64,000 nt of DNA from Streptomyces sp. NRRL F-5122 (GTDB lineage: Bacteria; Actinomycetota; Actinomycetes; Streptomycetales; Streptomycetaceae), in assembly GCF_001507435.1 (NCBI RefSeq), contig NZ_LMWH01000229.1:1-64000 (forward strand), read 5' to 3'. Under the pieces are notes generated by a model, which ran no database searches, had not been told where the DNA came from, and saw only the letters and a program-made list of their open reading frames with translations. How positions within the stretch are numbered: the stretch's first letter is position 1; every line of letters starts with the position of its first letter. Both the position numbers and the translations under genes were made by a program. This document shows, piece after piece, positions 56,768 through 64,000 of this stretch.

Positions 56768-57448
56768 TCAGGTGCCGTAGGACACCTTCACCTCCTTGAA
56801 GCCCAGGGACTTCAGCAGTCCCTCCAGCATGCTGGTGGTGTTCGTCTCGGCGCGGTCGGTCAGCTCGCTGTCCTTGGCGGCCTCGCCGATGTGCTGGACG
56901 GCCAGCTTCTGCACGGCGCGTTCGCTGTTGGGGTTGTCCGAGAAGAGGTCGCCGAGGCGGTTCAGCAGACCGCGCTGCTTGGAGACGGCGTAGGAGCGGT
57001 CGGCGTCGAGGGCGGGTTTGCCCAGCGCCGCGTGGGGGAGCCGGAGCGTGGCGGACGTCCGGTCGTCGTTGACCGACACGTCCTTCTCGCCGACCTTGCC
57101 GAGGTCGACGTAGGCGTCCACGGTTCCCGCACCCACGTAGAGCGTGCGGGTACCACGGATCGCCGACGGCAGGAACCTGGAATCCTTCTCCAGGTCCACG
57201 ACCACCTGGAAGTTCCCGGACGCGGCCTCGTAGCGGCTCATGTCCTGTATGGACCTCAGAAGCGTGGGGCCCGACCGGTCGTGCGTCTCCGTGCCGAACA
57301 GGTCACGCAGCCCCGGCAGCACGCTCAGCCGCAGCCCGGCGAACAGCACCGCGAGTACCGCGACGATGGCGATGACCGCCTTGGTCCACCCGGACATCGG
57401 GCGTTTCACGGACGTCGGTTCGGGGGCCTGCTTCGTGGACGTCGTCAT
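56768..57448 (-). CDS. DUF4230-family membrane-anchored protein
   Basis: A 226-residue protein with a short cytoplasmic N-terminus, one helix (residues 23-45: AVIAIVAVLAVLFAGLRLSV) and an extracellular domain of DUF4230 type (SIQDMSRYEAASGNFQVVVD, TSATLRLPHAALGKPALDAD). No activity is known for the family. The ATG at 57448 follows AAAGGAGG at the usual distance; an extension to 57568 would run through an unrelated upstream region. Convergent with the antiporter operon, 18 bases apart. Confidence 0.8.
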   Translation of the reverse strand: MTTSTKQAPEPTSVKRPMSGWTKAVIAIVAVLAVLFAGLRLSVLPGLRDLFGTETHDRSGPTLLRSIQDMSRYEAASGNFQVVVDLEKDSRFLPSAIRGTRTLYVGAGTVDAYVDLGKVGEKDVSVNDDRTSATLRLPHAALGKPALDADRSYAVSKQRGLLNRLGDLFSDNPNSERAVQKLAVQHIGEAAKDSELTDRAETNTTSMLEGLLKSLGFKEVKVSYGT

Positions 57449-57766
57449 GTCGACAGTCCTCCTTTCTGTATTCCGGGTGCCCGCCATGTCCCTTGCAGGA
57501 ACACGGTGTTGGGGCTCGCAGAGGTCGACGGTAAGGGTGCGATGATCAGACGAGGACACCGCCGCCACGGTTCCCCCGAAGCCCCGGACGACCTGCGGTG
57601 TCCGGTGCGTCGAAGGGTGCGGTGGGCGATCTCCGGAGGCGGCCTCGGGAGGTGGTCAGTAGCATGTGGCGGCAGACCCATTTCCGATCATGGTCACGCC
57701 GAAACGTGCCGGGATCGGGTTGTGACAGGACCGGATCACGAGGACCGATCGTGCGAGGAGCGGATC

Positions 57767-58720
57767 GTGCGTGACATCGCCGTCTTCAGCGGCAGTGCCC
57801 ATCCCCGGCTGGCGGCGGATGTCTGCACGCACCTCGGCGTGCCGCTCAGTCCGGTGCGGGTCAGCCGGTTCGCCAACGACTGCCTGGAGGTGCAGCTCCA
57901 GGCCAACTGCCGTGAACGCGACGTCTTTCTGGTGCAGCCGCTGGTCACTCCGGTGCAGGAACACCTCGTCGAACTGTTGCTGATGTGTGACGCGGCGCGT
58001 GGCGCCTCCGCGGGGAGGATCACCGTGGTCATGCCGCACTATTCCTACGCCCGCTCGGACAAGAAGGACGCCCCGCGGATCTCGATCGGCGGACGGCTGG
58101 TGGCCGATCTGATGGTCGCCGCAGGAGCCGGCCGGATCCTCGCCATGACGCTGCACTCACCGCAGGTGCACGGCTTCTTCTCGGTGCCGGTCGACCATCT
58201 GCACGCCCGGCGCGAGCTGGCCGCGCACTTCCGCAAGTACGACCTCTCCCGGGCGACCGTCGTGTCCCCGGACCTCGGCAACGCCAAGGAGGCGGCGGCC
58301 TTCGCCAGGATGATCGGGGCACAGGTGGCGGCCGGCGCGAAGCAGCGCTATGCGGACGACCGGGTGAGCATCAGCGCCGTCATAGGCGATGTCGCCGGGC
58401 GGGATGTGATCGTGCTGGACGACGAGATCGCCAAGGGCAGTACGGTGCTCGAACTCCTCGAGCGGCTGCGTGAGTCGGGGCCGCGATCGATCCGCGTCGC
58501 GTGCACCCACGGCCTGTTCGCGGCCGGTGCCCTGAAGCGGTTGAGCGAGCAGCCGGACGTCCTGGAGATCGTGTGCACGGACACCGTCCCCGTCCCGGTC
58601 GAGGAGCGCACCGGGAAGCTGAAGATCCTGTCCATCGCGCCCGCCCTGGCCGAAGCGGTGCGCCGCATCCACAACGGCGAGTCCGTCAGTGCCCTGTTCG
58701 GCGAGCCACGGATCGACTAG
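57767..58720 (+). CDS. Ribose-phosphate pyrophosphokinase (PRPP synthetase) paralogue
   Basis: A 317-residue PRPP synthetase-like enzyme. The N-terminal domain has IAVFSGSAHPRLAADVCTHL and HYSYARSDKKD, the flag and metal-binding region. The C-terminal PRPP loop is DVIVLDDEIAKGST (canonical DDxxDTGGT-like, here with EIAKG), and DLGNAKEAAAFA is also typical. It makes PRPP from ribose 5-phosphate and ATP, if active. The altered PRPP loop marks it as a paralogue and not the housekeeping Prs. GTG 57767 follows GAGGAG by seven bases; 320 residues is normal length. Confidence 0.85.
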   Translation: MRDIAVFSGSAHPRLAADVCTHLGVPLSPVRVSRFANDCLEVQLQANCRERDVFLVQPLVTPVQEHLVELLLMCDAARGASAGRITVVMPHYSYARSDKKDAPRISIGGRLVADLMVAAGAGRILAMTLHSPQVHGFFSVPVDHLHARRELAAHFRKYDLSRATVVSPDLGNAKEAAAFARMIGAQVAAGAKQRYADDRVSISAVIGDVAGRDVIVLDDEIAKGSTVLELLERLRESGPRSIRVACTHGLFAAGALKRLSEQPDVLEIVCTDTVPVPVEERTGKLKILSIAPALAEAVRRIHNGESVSALFGEPRID

Positions 58721-59049
58721 CGCTGTGACCGCCCCGCAGCCCGGGCGCACTTGGCTCAGTGCCGGGGACGGCTCGGAAGCGGTGGACCGAGCGGCACCAT
58801 GAGAATCCCGAGGCATCCGAAGCCATCGACGCGGCAACACGGCGAATCCGGGTCTTCACGAGCCCCGCAGCGTGGGGGAGTTGTCAAGATTCTGAAGTGG
58901 TGTGTGTGACCCGTGAACTGGGGTGATGGGCAGTATCGCCTTTGAGGCGGCTGTGAATTGGCGATGTGTTTGAACACGGCCGCACGCGTCTGCGTACAGG
59001 GAAGGGGATGTTTCATGCCCGGACCGCCATGACGTGTAGGAGTACTCCC
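58721..59049. other. Intergenic region with likely long 5' leader
   Basis: 329 bases without a supported gene. It holds a GTGTGTGTGACC run and a GTTTGAACACGG motif near 58965, but no promoter or riboswitch I could assign. The DUF1996 gene follows, possibly with a long leader. Confidence 0.3.
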
Positions 59050-61128
59050 GTGGGACGCAACTCGCGCAGACGCCCGACAGGCGCACGGCGCGCGACCTTT
59101 GCAGCGGTCGCGCTGATCTTGGGCGGAGGGGGACTGGTAGCGGCGAACGTCTACGCCTCGGCGAGCGAAAGCTGGGGCGGGGGAGCGAACCAGAACGGCA
59201 CCGACCAGGTGAAGTCGGGCACCGTCACGATCGACTGCCCGGACGTCGGCCAGAAGCTGACCGACGTGCCGAACGCCGCGAAGCAGAACGTCGACACGGA
59301 GCTGTCGACCCTCGACAAGCAGATCACCGAGGCCTACGAGCGGCTGGCCTCGACGCGTCAGGCGCAGGCCGACGACGCGAACTACGTGCAGAACGAGATT
59401 CTCGGCCCGCTCAAGGACAACCGCTCCGCGGTGATCGACCGCATCAAGGCCGACTACCAGAAGGCCGGCGCGACCGCACCGGGCGCCGTCGACGGCATGG
59501 CGGCCTGTACGGGAATGGCGGCAGACCAGGGCCAGCCCCCCGCCGATGGCCAGAACGGCGAGGGGGGAGGCGAGCAGCAGAACGGCAACGGCGGCCAGGA
59601 CGCCGGCCAGCAGCAGGGTGACGGCGGTCAGGCCGTGAGCGGACCCGTCGCCTCCGACTTCGTGGACGTCACGACCGTGCAGCCCAACGTGCGCAAGCCC
59701 GCACCGCAGGCCGGGGCGTCGACCGGTGAGTTCGTCACCAAGTGCGGTGTAAACGAGAACGGCAAGCACAACACCGACAACGTCATCGTGGCTCCCGGCG
59801 TGAAGAACGGCGCGCACCACCTGCACGACTACGTCGGCAACCAGTCCAACGACGCCTTCGCCACCAACGACACCTTCGCCGCCGCCGAGACGAGCTGCGA
59901 CAACCAGGGCGACAAGTCGTCGTACTACTGGCCGGTGCTGCGTGTGCAGGACGGGACCCAGGACTTCGACCAGGATGCCGACGGCGGCGGCAAGGAAGGC
60001 AACGTCGGCCGGATCCTGGTGGCCAAGCAGGCCGAGATCAAGTTCGTCGGCAGCCCGACCGGTGAGGTCGTCGGTATGCCGCGGTTCCTGCGGATCATCA
60101 CCGGTGACGCCAAGGCGTTCACCAACGGTCCGGCGAACGCCAACGCGCACTGGAGCTGCACCGGCTTCGAGGACAAGGTGCAGCTGACCGACAAGTACCC
60201 GATCTGCCCGCAGGGCAGCCAGGTGGTGCGGTCGTTCGCGTTCCAGAGCTGCTGGGACGGCCAGAACATCGACAGCGCCAACCACCGTACGCATGTGGCC
60301 TTCGCCGACGCGGGCGGCAACTGCCAGAACGGCTTCAAGGCGATCCCTCAGCTGACGATGCGTCTGGTGTACGACGCACCGCAGCCGAGCATCGACAACG
60401 GCCAGGTCAAGAACGCCTACGCGGTGGACGGCTTCCCGGAGCAGCTGCACAAGCCGATCACCGACCACGACGACTTCATCAACGTCATGACCGACGATCT
60501 GATGAACCAAGTGGTCGGCTGCATCAACGACGGCCGGCAGTGCGGCGGCGGCGCCGACGACCAGCCGCCGGCCACGTCCGCACCGTCCGAGGAGCCCTCC
60601 TCCGGCGGGGACAACGGAAGCGCCCCCGGCAACGGCGGCGGTACCGGCGACGACAACGGTGCCGGCGGTAACGGCGGCGGAACCGGCAACGACAACGGTG
60701 GCGGCGGGAACAACAACGGCGGCGGCAACCAGACCGAGCAGCCCCCGGCGGACACCCCCGGCAACGCACCTGACGCCACCCCGGGCGGCGAAGGCGCGGG
60801 CGGCGGCTCGCACGTCGACCACGGCGGCGCCACCCCCAAGGTCGACACGACCCCCAAGTCCGCGCCGAACGACGAGTCCGCAGCGCCCCAGAGCGCCGCG
60901 GGCGACGACAACACGGGGCAGGCTCCGGTCACGGGTGACAACACCGCGGCGGCCGCGGCACCGGCCGGCGGCGGGGACACGTCCGTTCCTCCGGCACAGA
61001 CCGAGCCTCAGGCGGTCACGGGCGGACTGGCCGAGACCGGCGCGCAGCTGTGGCCGGCGGCGATCGGCGGAGTCCTGGTGATCATGGGCCTGCTGCTCCT
61101 GCGCCGCATCGGACGCCGTTCCGTCTGA
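59050..61128 (+). CDS. DUF1996 surface protein with LAETG sortase signal
   Basis: A 692-residue secreted protein. A Tat-/Sec-like N-terminus ([20 protein letters not shown], hydrophobic to about residue 40) is followed by a coiled-coil-like helical part, a Gln/Gly-rich linker, a DUF1996 domain at about 215-490 ([57 protein letters not shown]), a Gly/Asn/Asp-rich repeat (near 515-570) and the C-terminal LAETG, a hydrophobic helix and RRIGRRSV. The LAxTG form is used by Streptomyces class E sortases, so the protein is probably linked to peptidoglycan. GTG 59050 follows AGGAG by seven bases. The reaction of DUF1996 is unknown. Confidence 0.9.
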   Translation: MGRNSRRRPTGARRATFAAVALILGGGGLVAANVYASASESWGGGANQNGTDQVKSGTVTIDCPDVGQKLTDVPNAAKQNVDTELSTLDKQITEAYERLASTRQAQADDANYVQNEILGPLKDNRSAVIDRIKADYQKAGATAPGAVDGMAACTGMAADQGQPPADGQNGEGGGEQQNGNGGQDAGQQQGDGGQAVSGPVASDFVDVTTVQPNVRKPAPQAGASTGEFVTKCGVNENGKHNTDNVIVAPGVKNGAHHLHDYVGNQSNDAFATNDTFAAAETSCDNQGDKSSYYWPVLRVQDGTQDFDQDADGGGKEGNVGRILVAKQAEIKFVGSPTGEVVGMPRFLRIITGDAKAFTNGPANANAHWSCTGFEDKVQLTDKYPICPQGSQVVRSFAFQSCWDGQNIDSANHRTHVAFADAGGNCQNGFKAIPQLTMRLVYDAPQPSIDNGQVKNAYAVDGFPEQLHKPITDHDDFINVMTDDLMNQVVGCINDGRQCGGGADDQPPATSAPSEEPSSGGDNGSAPGNGGGTGDDNGAGGNGGGTGNDNGGGGNNNGGGNQTEQPPADTPGNAPDATPGGEGAGGGSHVDHGGATPKVDTTPKSAPNDESAAPQSAAGDDNTGQAPVTGDNTAAAAAPAGGGDTSVPPAQTEPQAVTGGLAETGAQLWPAAIGGVLVIMGLLLLRRIGRRSV

Positions 61129-61144
61129 CGCCGTCCTGGTACGG

Positions 61145-61194
61145 CACGAACGAAGGCGACGGGCCTGCCGACAGGCCCGTCGCCTTCGTTCGTG
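61145..61194. terminator. Perfect 23-bp hairpin terminator
   Basis: Two perfect 23-base arms (61145-61167 and 61172-61194) enclose a CCGA loop, starting 16 bases after the DUF1996 stop. Such a long perfect stem without a U-run is a typical strong Streptomyces terminator and could act from both sides for the convergent STAS gene. Confidence 0.9.
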
Positions 61195-61242
61195 TGCGGG
61201 TGTGTGCGCCTCTGCCGCGCCCGCGAGCCTGCTCCCGCAGGC

Positions 61243-61710
61243 TCAGCCCGTTTCCACGGAACCCGCGGCCTCCGGCCGGCTGAGGGCCTCCGCCACCGAC
61301 GCCGACGGCGGCAGCACCTGGGCCAGTCCCGTGATCCGCAGGATCCGCAGGGTCAGCGGCTCGGTGCAGACCAGGTGCAGCGTGCCGCCCTGTGCGAGCA
61401 CACGGCGCCGCGCCCGGAAGAGCAGACGTAACCCGGAGCAGTCGAAGAACTCCACCGGGCGGAGATCGATGACGACCCGCGGTGTGGGACGGCCGGTCGC
61501 GGAGTCGAGGAAGGGTGTGATCTCGGACGCCGCGGCGACGTCGATCTCACCGTGGAACTCGAGCACCAGATGACCGCCGTCCCGATGGATGCGCAGGTGC
61601 CGGGTGAGCGGTGCAGGGTCGTGATGCACGTCGACATCGCCTCCAACCGACTCCTCGCCCCCCTGCAAGTTACCCTCGCTAGAGTGAATTTCAGCATGTT
61701 CGATTGACAT
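61243..61710 (-). CDS. STAS-domain anti-sigma factor antagonist
   Basis: A 155-residue protein with a STAS domain at about 50-140: LVLEFHGEIDVAAASEI, VVIDLRPVEFFDCSGLRLLF with the conserved serine-containing region (DCSGL, the phosphorylated Ser in the SpoIIAA family), and a C-terminal LRITGLAQVLP. Such proteins bind anti-sigma kinases and release sigma factors. ATG 61710 has no strong ribosome site, and GTG 61629 (about 128 residues) after GGAGG may be used. No kinase or sigma gene is nearby; the SigB-type factor at 492 is a possible distant partner. Confidence 0.85.
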   Translation of the reverse strand: MSIEHAEIHSSEGNLQGGEESVGGDVDVHHDPAPLTRHLRIHRDGGHLVLEFHGEIDVAAASEITPFLDSATGRPTPRVVIDLRPVEFFDCSGLRLLFRARRRVLAQGGTLHLVCTEPLTLRILRITGLAQVLPPSASVAEALSRPEAAGSVETG

Positions 61711-61822
61711 ATGTCTTCGAAATGCGGGCGGGGCGTCCGATGAAGTGCGTGGCGGGACTACGACGCTCGACGGACGCCGAGGACACACCGACGTTGGCGA
61801 CGTGCCCTCGGCACCCCGGTCG

Positions 61823-62773
61823 TCAGTCCATCAGCAGCACCAACTTGCCCGTCGTCCGGCCGGTGTCGCCCAGCTCATGCGCCTTGGCGGCCTCGGCCAG
61901 CGGGAAGGTCCCGGCGATCGTGGCGTGCAGCTTCCCGGCCTCGACGAGTTCCGCGACCGTCCTCATGCCGTGGCGGTCGGCGTCGACCAGCATCTCGGTG
62001 GCGCGCACGCCGAGTGCCTCCGCCTGCCCGGCCAGCTCCTTCGATCCCCGCGGCAGGATCGTGACCAGGATTCCGCCCTTGCGCAGTGTCCGCAGCGAAC
62101 GCTGGACGTAGTCGCCGCCGACCGTGTCCAGGACCACGTCGACGTCCCGTACCGCTTCGGCGAAGTCGGTGTCGTGATAGTCGATCAGCTCGTCCGCGCC
62201 CAGTCCGCGCACAAAATCGTGCTTGCCGGCGCTCGCCGTGCCGATCACATGGGCGCCGCGTGCCTTGGCGATCTGCACGGCCACGTGCCCCACTCCGCCG
62301 GCGGCCGCATGGATCAGCACCTTCTGCCCGCGCTGCAGGCCCGCCGTCTCGACTAGGGCCTGCCAGGCGGTCAGGGAGACCAGGGGCAGGGCGCCCGCCT
62401 GGGCGTGGTCGATCGACGACGGCTTGTGCGTGAAGGCGCGGGCCGGGGCGGACACGTACTCGGCGTGCGCGCCGTGCCCGAAGGGATAGGACAGCAGGCC
62501 GAAGACCTCGTCGCCGGGCTTGAAGGTGGCGACACCGATTCCGGTCTCCTCGACCACGCCCGAGACGTCCCAGCCGAGGACGAACGGAGGCTTGCCGAGA
62601 AATCCGCCGGTGGCGCGGTGCTTCCAGTCGGTGGGGTTGAGTCCGGCGGCGCGCACCCGGATCAGCACCTCGTTGGGGCGCGGTGCGGGGCGCTCCACCT
62701 CCACCACCTTCAGGACCTCGGGACCGCCGAGGACGTCCTGGCTGACGGCTCGCATGATGTTCACAGTGCTCAT
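61823..62773 (-). CDS. NADP-dependent quinone oxidoreductase-like zinc-type alcohol dehydrogenase
   Basis: A 316-residue MDR protein. The N-terminal substrate domain has EVLIRVRAAGLNPTDWKHRA and GWDVSGVVEETGIGV. The Rossmann domain carries VLIHAAAGGVGHVAVQIAKA and the C-terminal part LVEAGKLHATIAGTFPLAE. Zinc-binding cysteines are absent, as in quinone oxidoreductases. Its substrate is unknown. It is divergent from a GlxA-type regulator with an inverted repeat between, suggesting mutual control. The ATG at 62773 follows GGGA. Confidence 0.88.
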   Translation of the reverse strand: MSTVNIMRAVSQDVLGGPEVLKVVEVERPAPRPNEVLIRVRAAGLNPTDWKHRATGGFLGKPPFVLGWDVSGVVEETGIGVATFKPGDEVFGLLSYPFGHGAHAEYVSAPARAFTHKPSSIDHAQAGALPLVSLTAWQALVETAGLQRGQKVLIHAAAGGVGHVAVQIAKARGAHVIGTASAGKHDFVRGLGADELIDYHDTDFAEAVRDVDVVLDTVGGDYVQRSLRTLRKGGILVTILPRGSKELAGQAEALGVRATEMLVDADRHGMRTVAELVEAGKLHATIAGTFPLAEAAKAHELGDTGRTTGKLVLLMD

Positions 62774-62810
62774 GGTGTCCCAGCGTGCCCGTGCCCGCCC
62801 TCCGGAGAAA

Positions 62811-62824
62811 TGGCACAATTGCCA
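62811..62824. promoter_or_regulatory. Inverted repeat in the oxidoreductase/GlxA divergent region
   Basis: TGGCACAATTGCCA has perfect TGGCA/TGCCA arms with a CAAT centre. It lies 20 bases before the GlxA start and 37 bases before the oxidoreductase start in the opposite direction. A probable operator for one of the two genes. Confidence 0.5.
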
Positions 62825-62844
62825 AGCTTCGATAAGATCGTGCC

Positions 62845-63792
62845 ATGCAGCGAGCAGAGCGAGTCGTGGTCCTGGCGCTTGACGGCGTGTACCCCTTCGA
62901 GCTGGGCATCCCCAGCCGGATCTTCGGTGCCGCCGACGACCGGTACGAGGTGCTGACCTGCTCGGTGGACGGGCGGCCCGTCCGTACGAACGCGGACTTC
63001 ACGATCGCGGTCGAGCACGGACCCGAGGTGCTCGCCACGGCCGACACCGTGGTGGTCGCGGCCATAGCGCCACCCCACATCACCGCGGAGCTCCCTGCCG
63101 AGGTCCTCGCCGCCCTGGCGCACATCCGTCCCGAGGCGCGAGTCGTCTCCGTGTGCACCGGAGCCTTCGTTCTCGCCGCCGCGGGGTTCCTGGACGGCCG
63201 GAAGGCGACCACGCACTGGCAGCTCGCCGAGGACTTCCGGCGCATTTTCCCGCACATCGCCCTGGACCCGGACGTGCTCTTCGTCGACGACGGCAGGGTC
63301 CTCACCTCCGCTGGAGCCGCCTCCGGTGTCGATGTCTGCCTGCACGTCATCCGCAAGGACCACGGCAGCGAACTGGCCAACAAGGTGGCCAGGCGCTGCG
63401 TGGTACCGCCGTGGCGGGACGGCGGCCAGGCCCAGTACATCGAGCGGCCCGTGCCGGAGTCCACGGCCGCCGGCACGGCCGCCACCCGGGAGTGGGCTCT
63501 GGAGCGCCTCGGAGAGCCGCTCGCACTGGCTGACCTCGCCGGTCATGCCCGGATGAGCCGGCGCACCTTCGCCCGCCGCTTCGGCGAGGAGGTCGGCATG
63601 AGCCCCGGCCGCTGGCTCATCCAGCAGCGCGTGACCAGGGCCCGCCATCTGCTGGAGTCCACCGATCTGCCGGTCGACCAGATCGCGGGCGAGGTCGGCT
63701 TCGCGACGGGAGCCTCCCTGCGCCAGCATCTGCATGCGGCCATCGGCGTGTCACCGCAGGCCTACCGGCGCACCTTCCAGGCGGCCCGCTGA
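62845..63792 (+). CDS. GlxA-family transcriptional regulator (DJ-1/PfpI plus AraC HTH)
   Basis: A 315-residue regulator. The N-terminal half (about 5-175) is a DJ-1/PfpI-type domain with SVCTGAFVLAAAGFLDGRKA, which contains the conserved Cys. The C-terminal half is an AraC-type double HTH (PLALADLAGHARMSRRTFAR, IAGEVGFATGASLRQHLHA). The ligand is probably a small metabolite. The adjacent divergent oxidoreductase gene is the likely target. ATG is preceded by a weak site near GATAAG. Confidence 0.9.
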   Translation: MQRAERVVVLALDGVYPFELGIPSRIFGAADDRYEVLTCSVDGRPVRTNADFTIAVEHGPEVLATADTVVVAAIAPPHITAELPAEVLAALAHIRPEARVVSVCTGAFVLAAAGFLDGRKATTHWQLAEDFRRIFPHIALDPDVLFVDDGRVLTSAGAASGVDVCLHVIRKDHGSELANKVARRCVVPPWRDGGQAQYIERPVPESTAAGTAATREWALERLGEPLALADLAGHARMSRRTFARRFGEEVGMSPGRWLIQQRVTRARHLLESTDLPVDQIAGEVGFATGASLRQHLHAAIGVSPQAYRRTFQAAR

Positions 63793-63802
63793 CGACCGCC
63801 GC

Positions 63803-64000
63803 TCACCTGCTGCGGTGCAGGGCGACCAGCAACTGCCAGGAGTGGTCGGCGATCCGATCCGGGGTCGCCTCGACGAGCCCGTGCAGCCAGTCGGCCAGCA
63901 CGCCCGTGAAGGCGGCGGCCACGGCGGACGCGACCAGGGGCGCGTCGACCGCTCCCGCCCGTTCACGCTCGGTGAGGCTGCGGGCGCGCAGATCCCGGTG
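63803..64000 (-). CDS. TetR-family regulator, C-terminal part (partial)
   Basis: The frame is open from the window edge to a TGA at 63803, encoding 65 residues (including ADWLHGLVEATPDRIADHSW) of a helical C-terminal domain. The pattern fits the ligand-binding end of a TetR-family repressor (C-terminal helices of about this length). The HTH lies outside the window. Convergent with the GlxA-like gene. Confidence 0.55.
   Translation of the reverse strand, partial: HRDLRARSLTERERAGAVDAPLVASAVAAAFTGVLADWLHGLVEATPDRIADHSWQLLVALHRSR

Overview
The window is very GC-rich DNA with dense genes, many GTG starts, four-base start/stop overlaps and strong AGGAGG-type ribosome sites. It carries families typical of Streptomyces: SigB-type sigma factor, UdgX, Rox, CYP102B-like P450, FBP and DUF3626 proteins, a Tap-like protein and an LAETG sortase substrate. 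It reads as a Streptomyces chromosome, probably an accessory or arm-proximal region. No rRNA, tRNA or CRISPR array was seen.

Layout. 1-5.0 kb: the end of glgB, a SigB/SigF-type sigma factor, a stand-alone ANTAR protein, UdgX, then two permeases and a lipoprotein of an OpuC/ProU-type osmoprotectant importer. 5.1-8.4 kb: MarR, DUF4142 and a Rox-type rifampicin monooxygenase with a perfect 19-bp palindrome upstream that matches the rifamycin-associated element. 8.4-13.2 kb: a mobile-element island with an intact ISAzo13-family IS, a decayed IS5-family transposase and a TnpB-like RuvC nuclease split by an in-frame TGA. The ATPase that should belong to the importer lies just beyond this island on the opposite strand, which suggests an inversion split one operon.

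13.2-29.4 kb: an L-rhamnose module. An ABC importer (RhaT, two permeases, RhaS) and mutarotase RhaM take up and prepare the sugar. RhaI, rhamnulokinase RhaB and a fused aldolase/dehydrogenase convert it to DHAP and lactate. LutABC next door can oxidise the lactate to pyruvate. A LacI-family gene at the far end probably controls the set: TGAAACGATTCA occurs three times, and a related site a fourth, upstream of the divergent units.

29.5-44.6 kb: a peptidase-like hydrolase, an ECF41-type sigma factor, a cysteine-cluster/pentapeptide protein, the P450 with a divergent TetR, a DUF2470 gene behind an iron box, a Tat-exported lactonase, an FUSC-like exporter, FBP and DUF3626 genes, and a ROK regulator with a perfect operator-like repeat. 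44.8-47.1 kb: a Tap-like (telomere-associated primase) gene followed by a small Tpg-like gene, then an internally deleted hydrolase. 47.2-52.8 kb: SDR, HAD phosphatase, PHP hydrolase, a secreted GH16-CBM13 glucanase and a VanZ-like protein. 53.0-56.7 kb: a six-gene Mrp-type antiporter operon with no MrpA and a fused F-G subunit. 56.8-64.0 kb: DUF4230, a PRPP synthetase paralogue, a sortase-anchored DUF1996 protein ending at a 23-bp perfect hairpin, a STAS protein, an oxidoreductase divergent from a GlxA-type regulator, and the end of a TetR gene.
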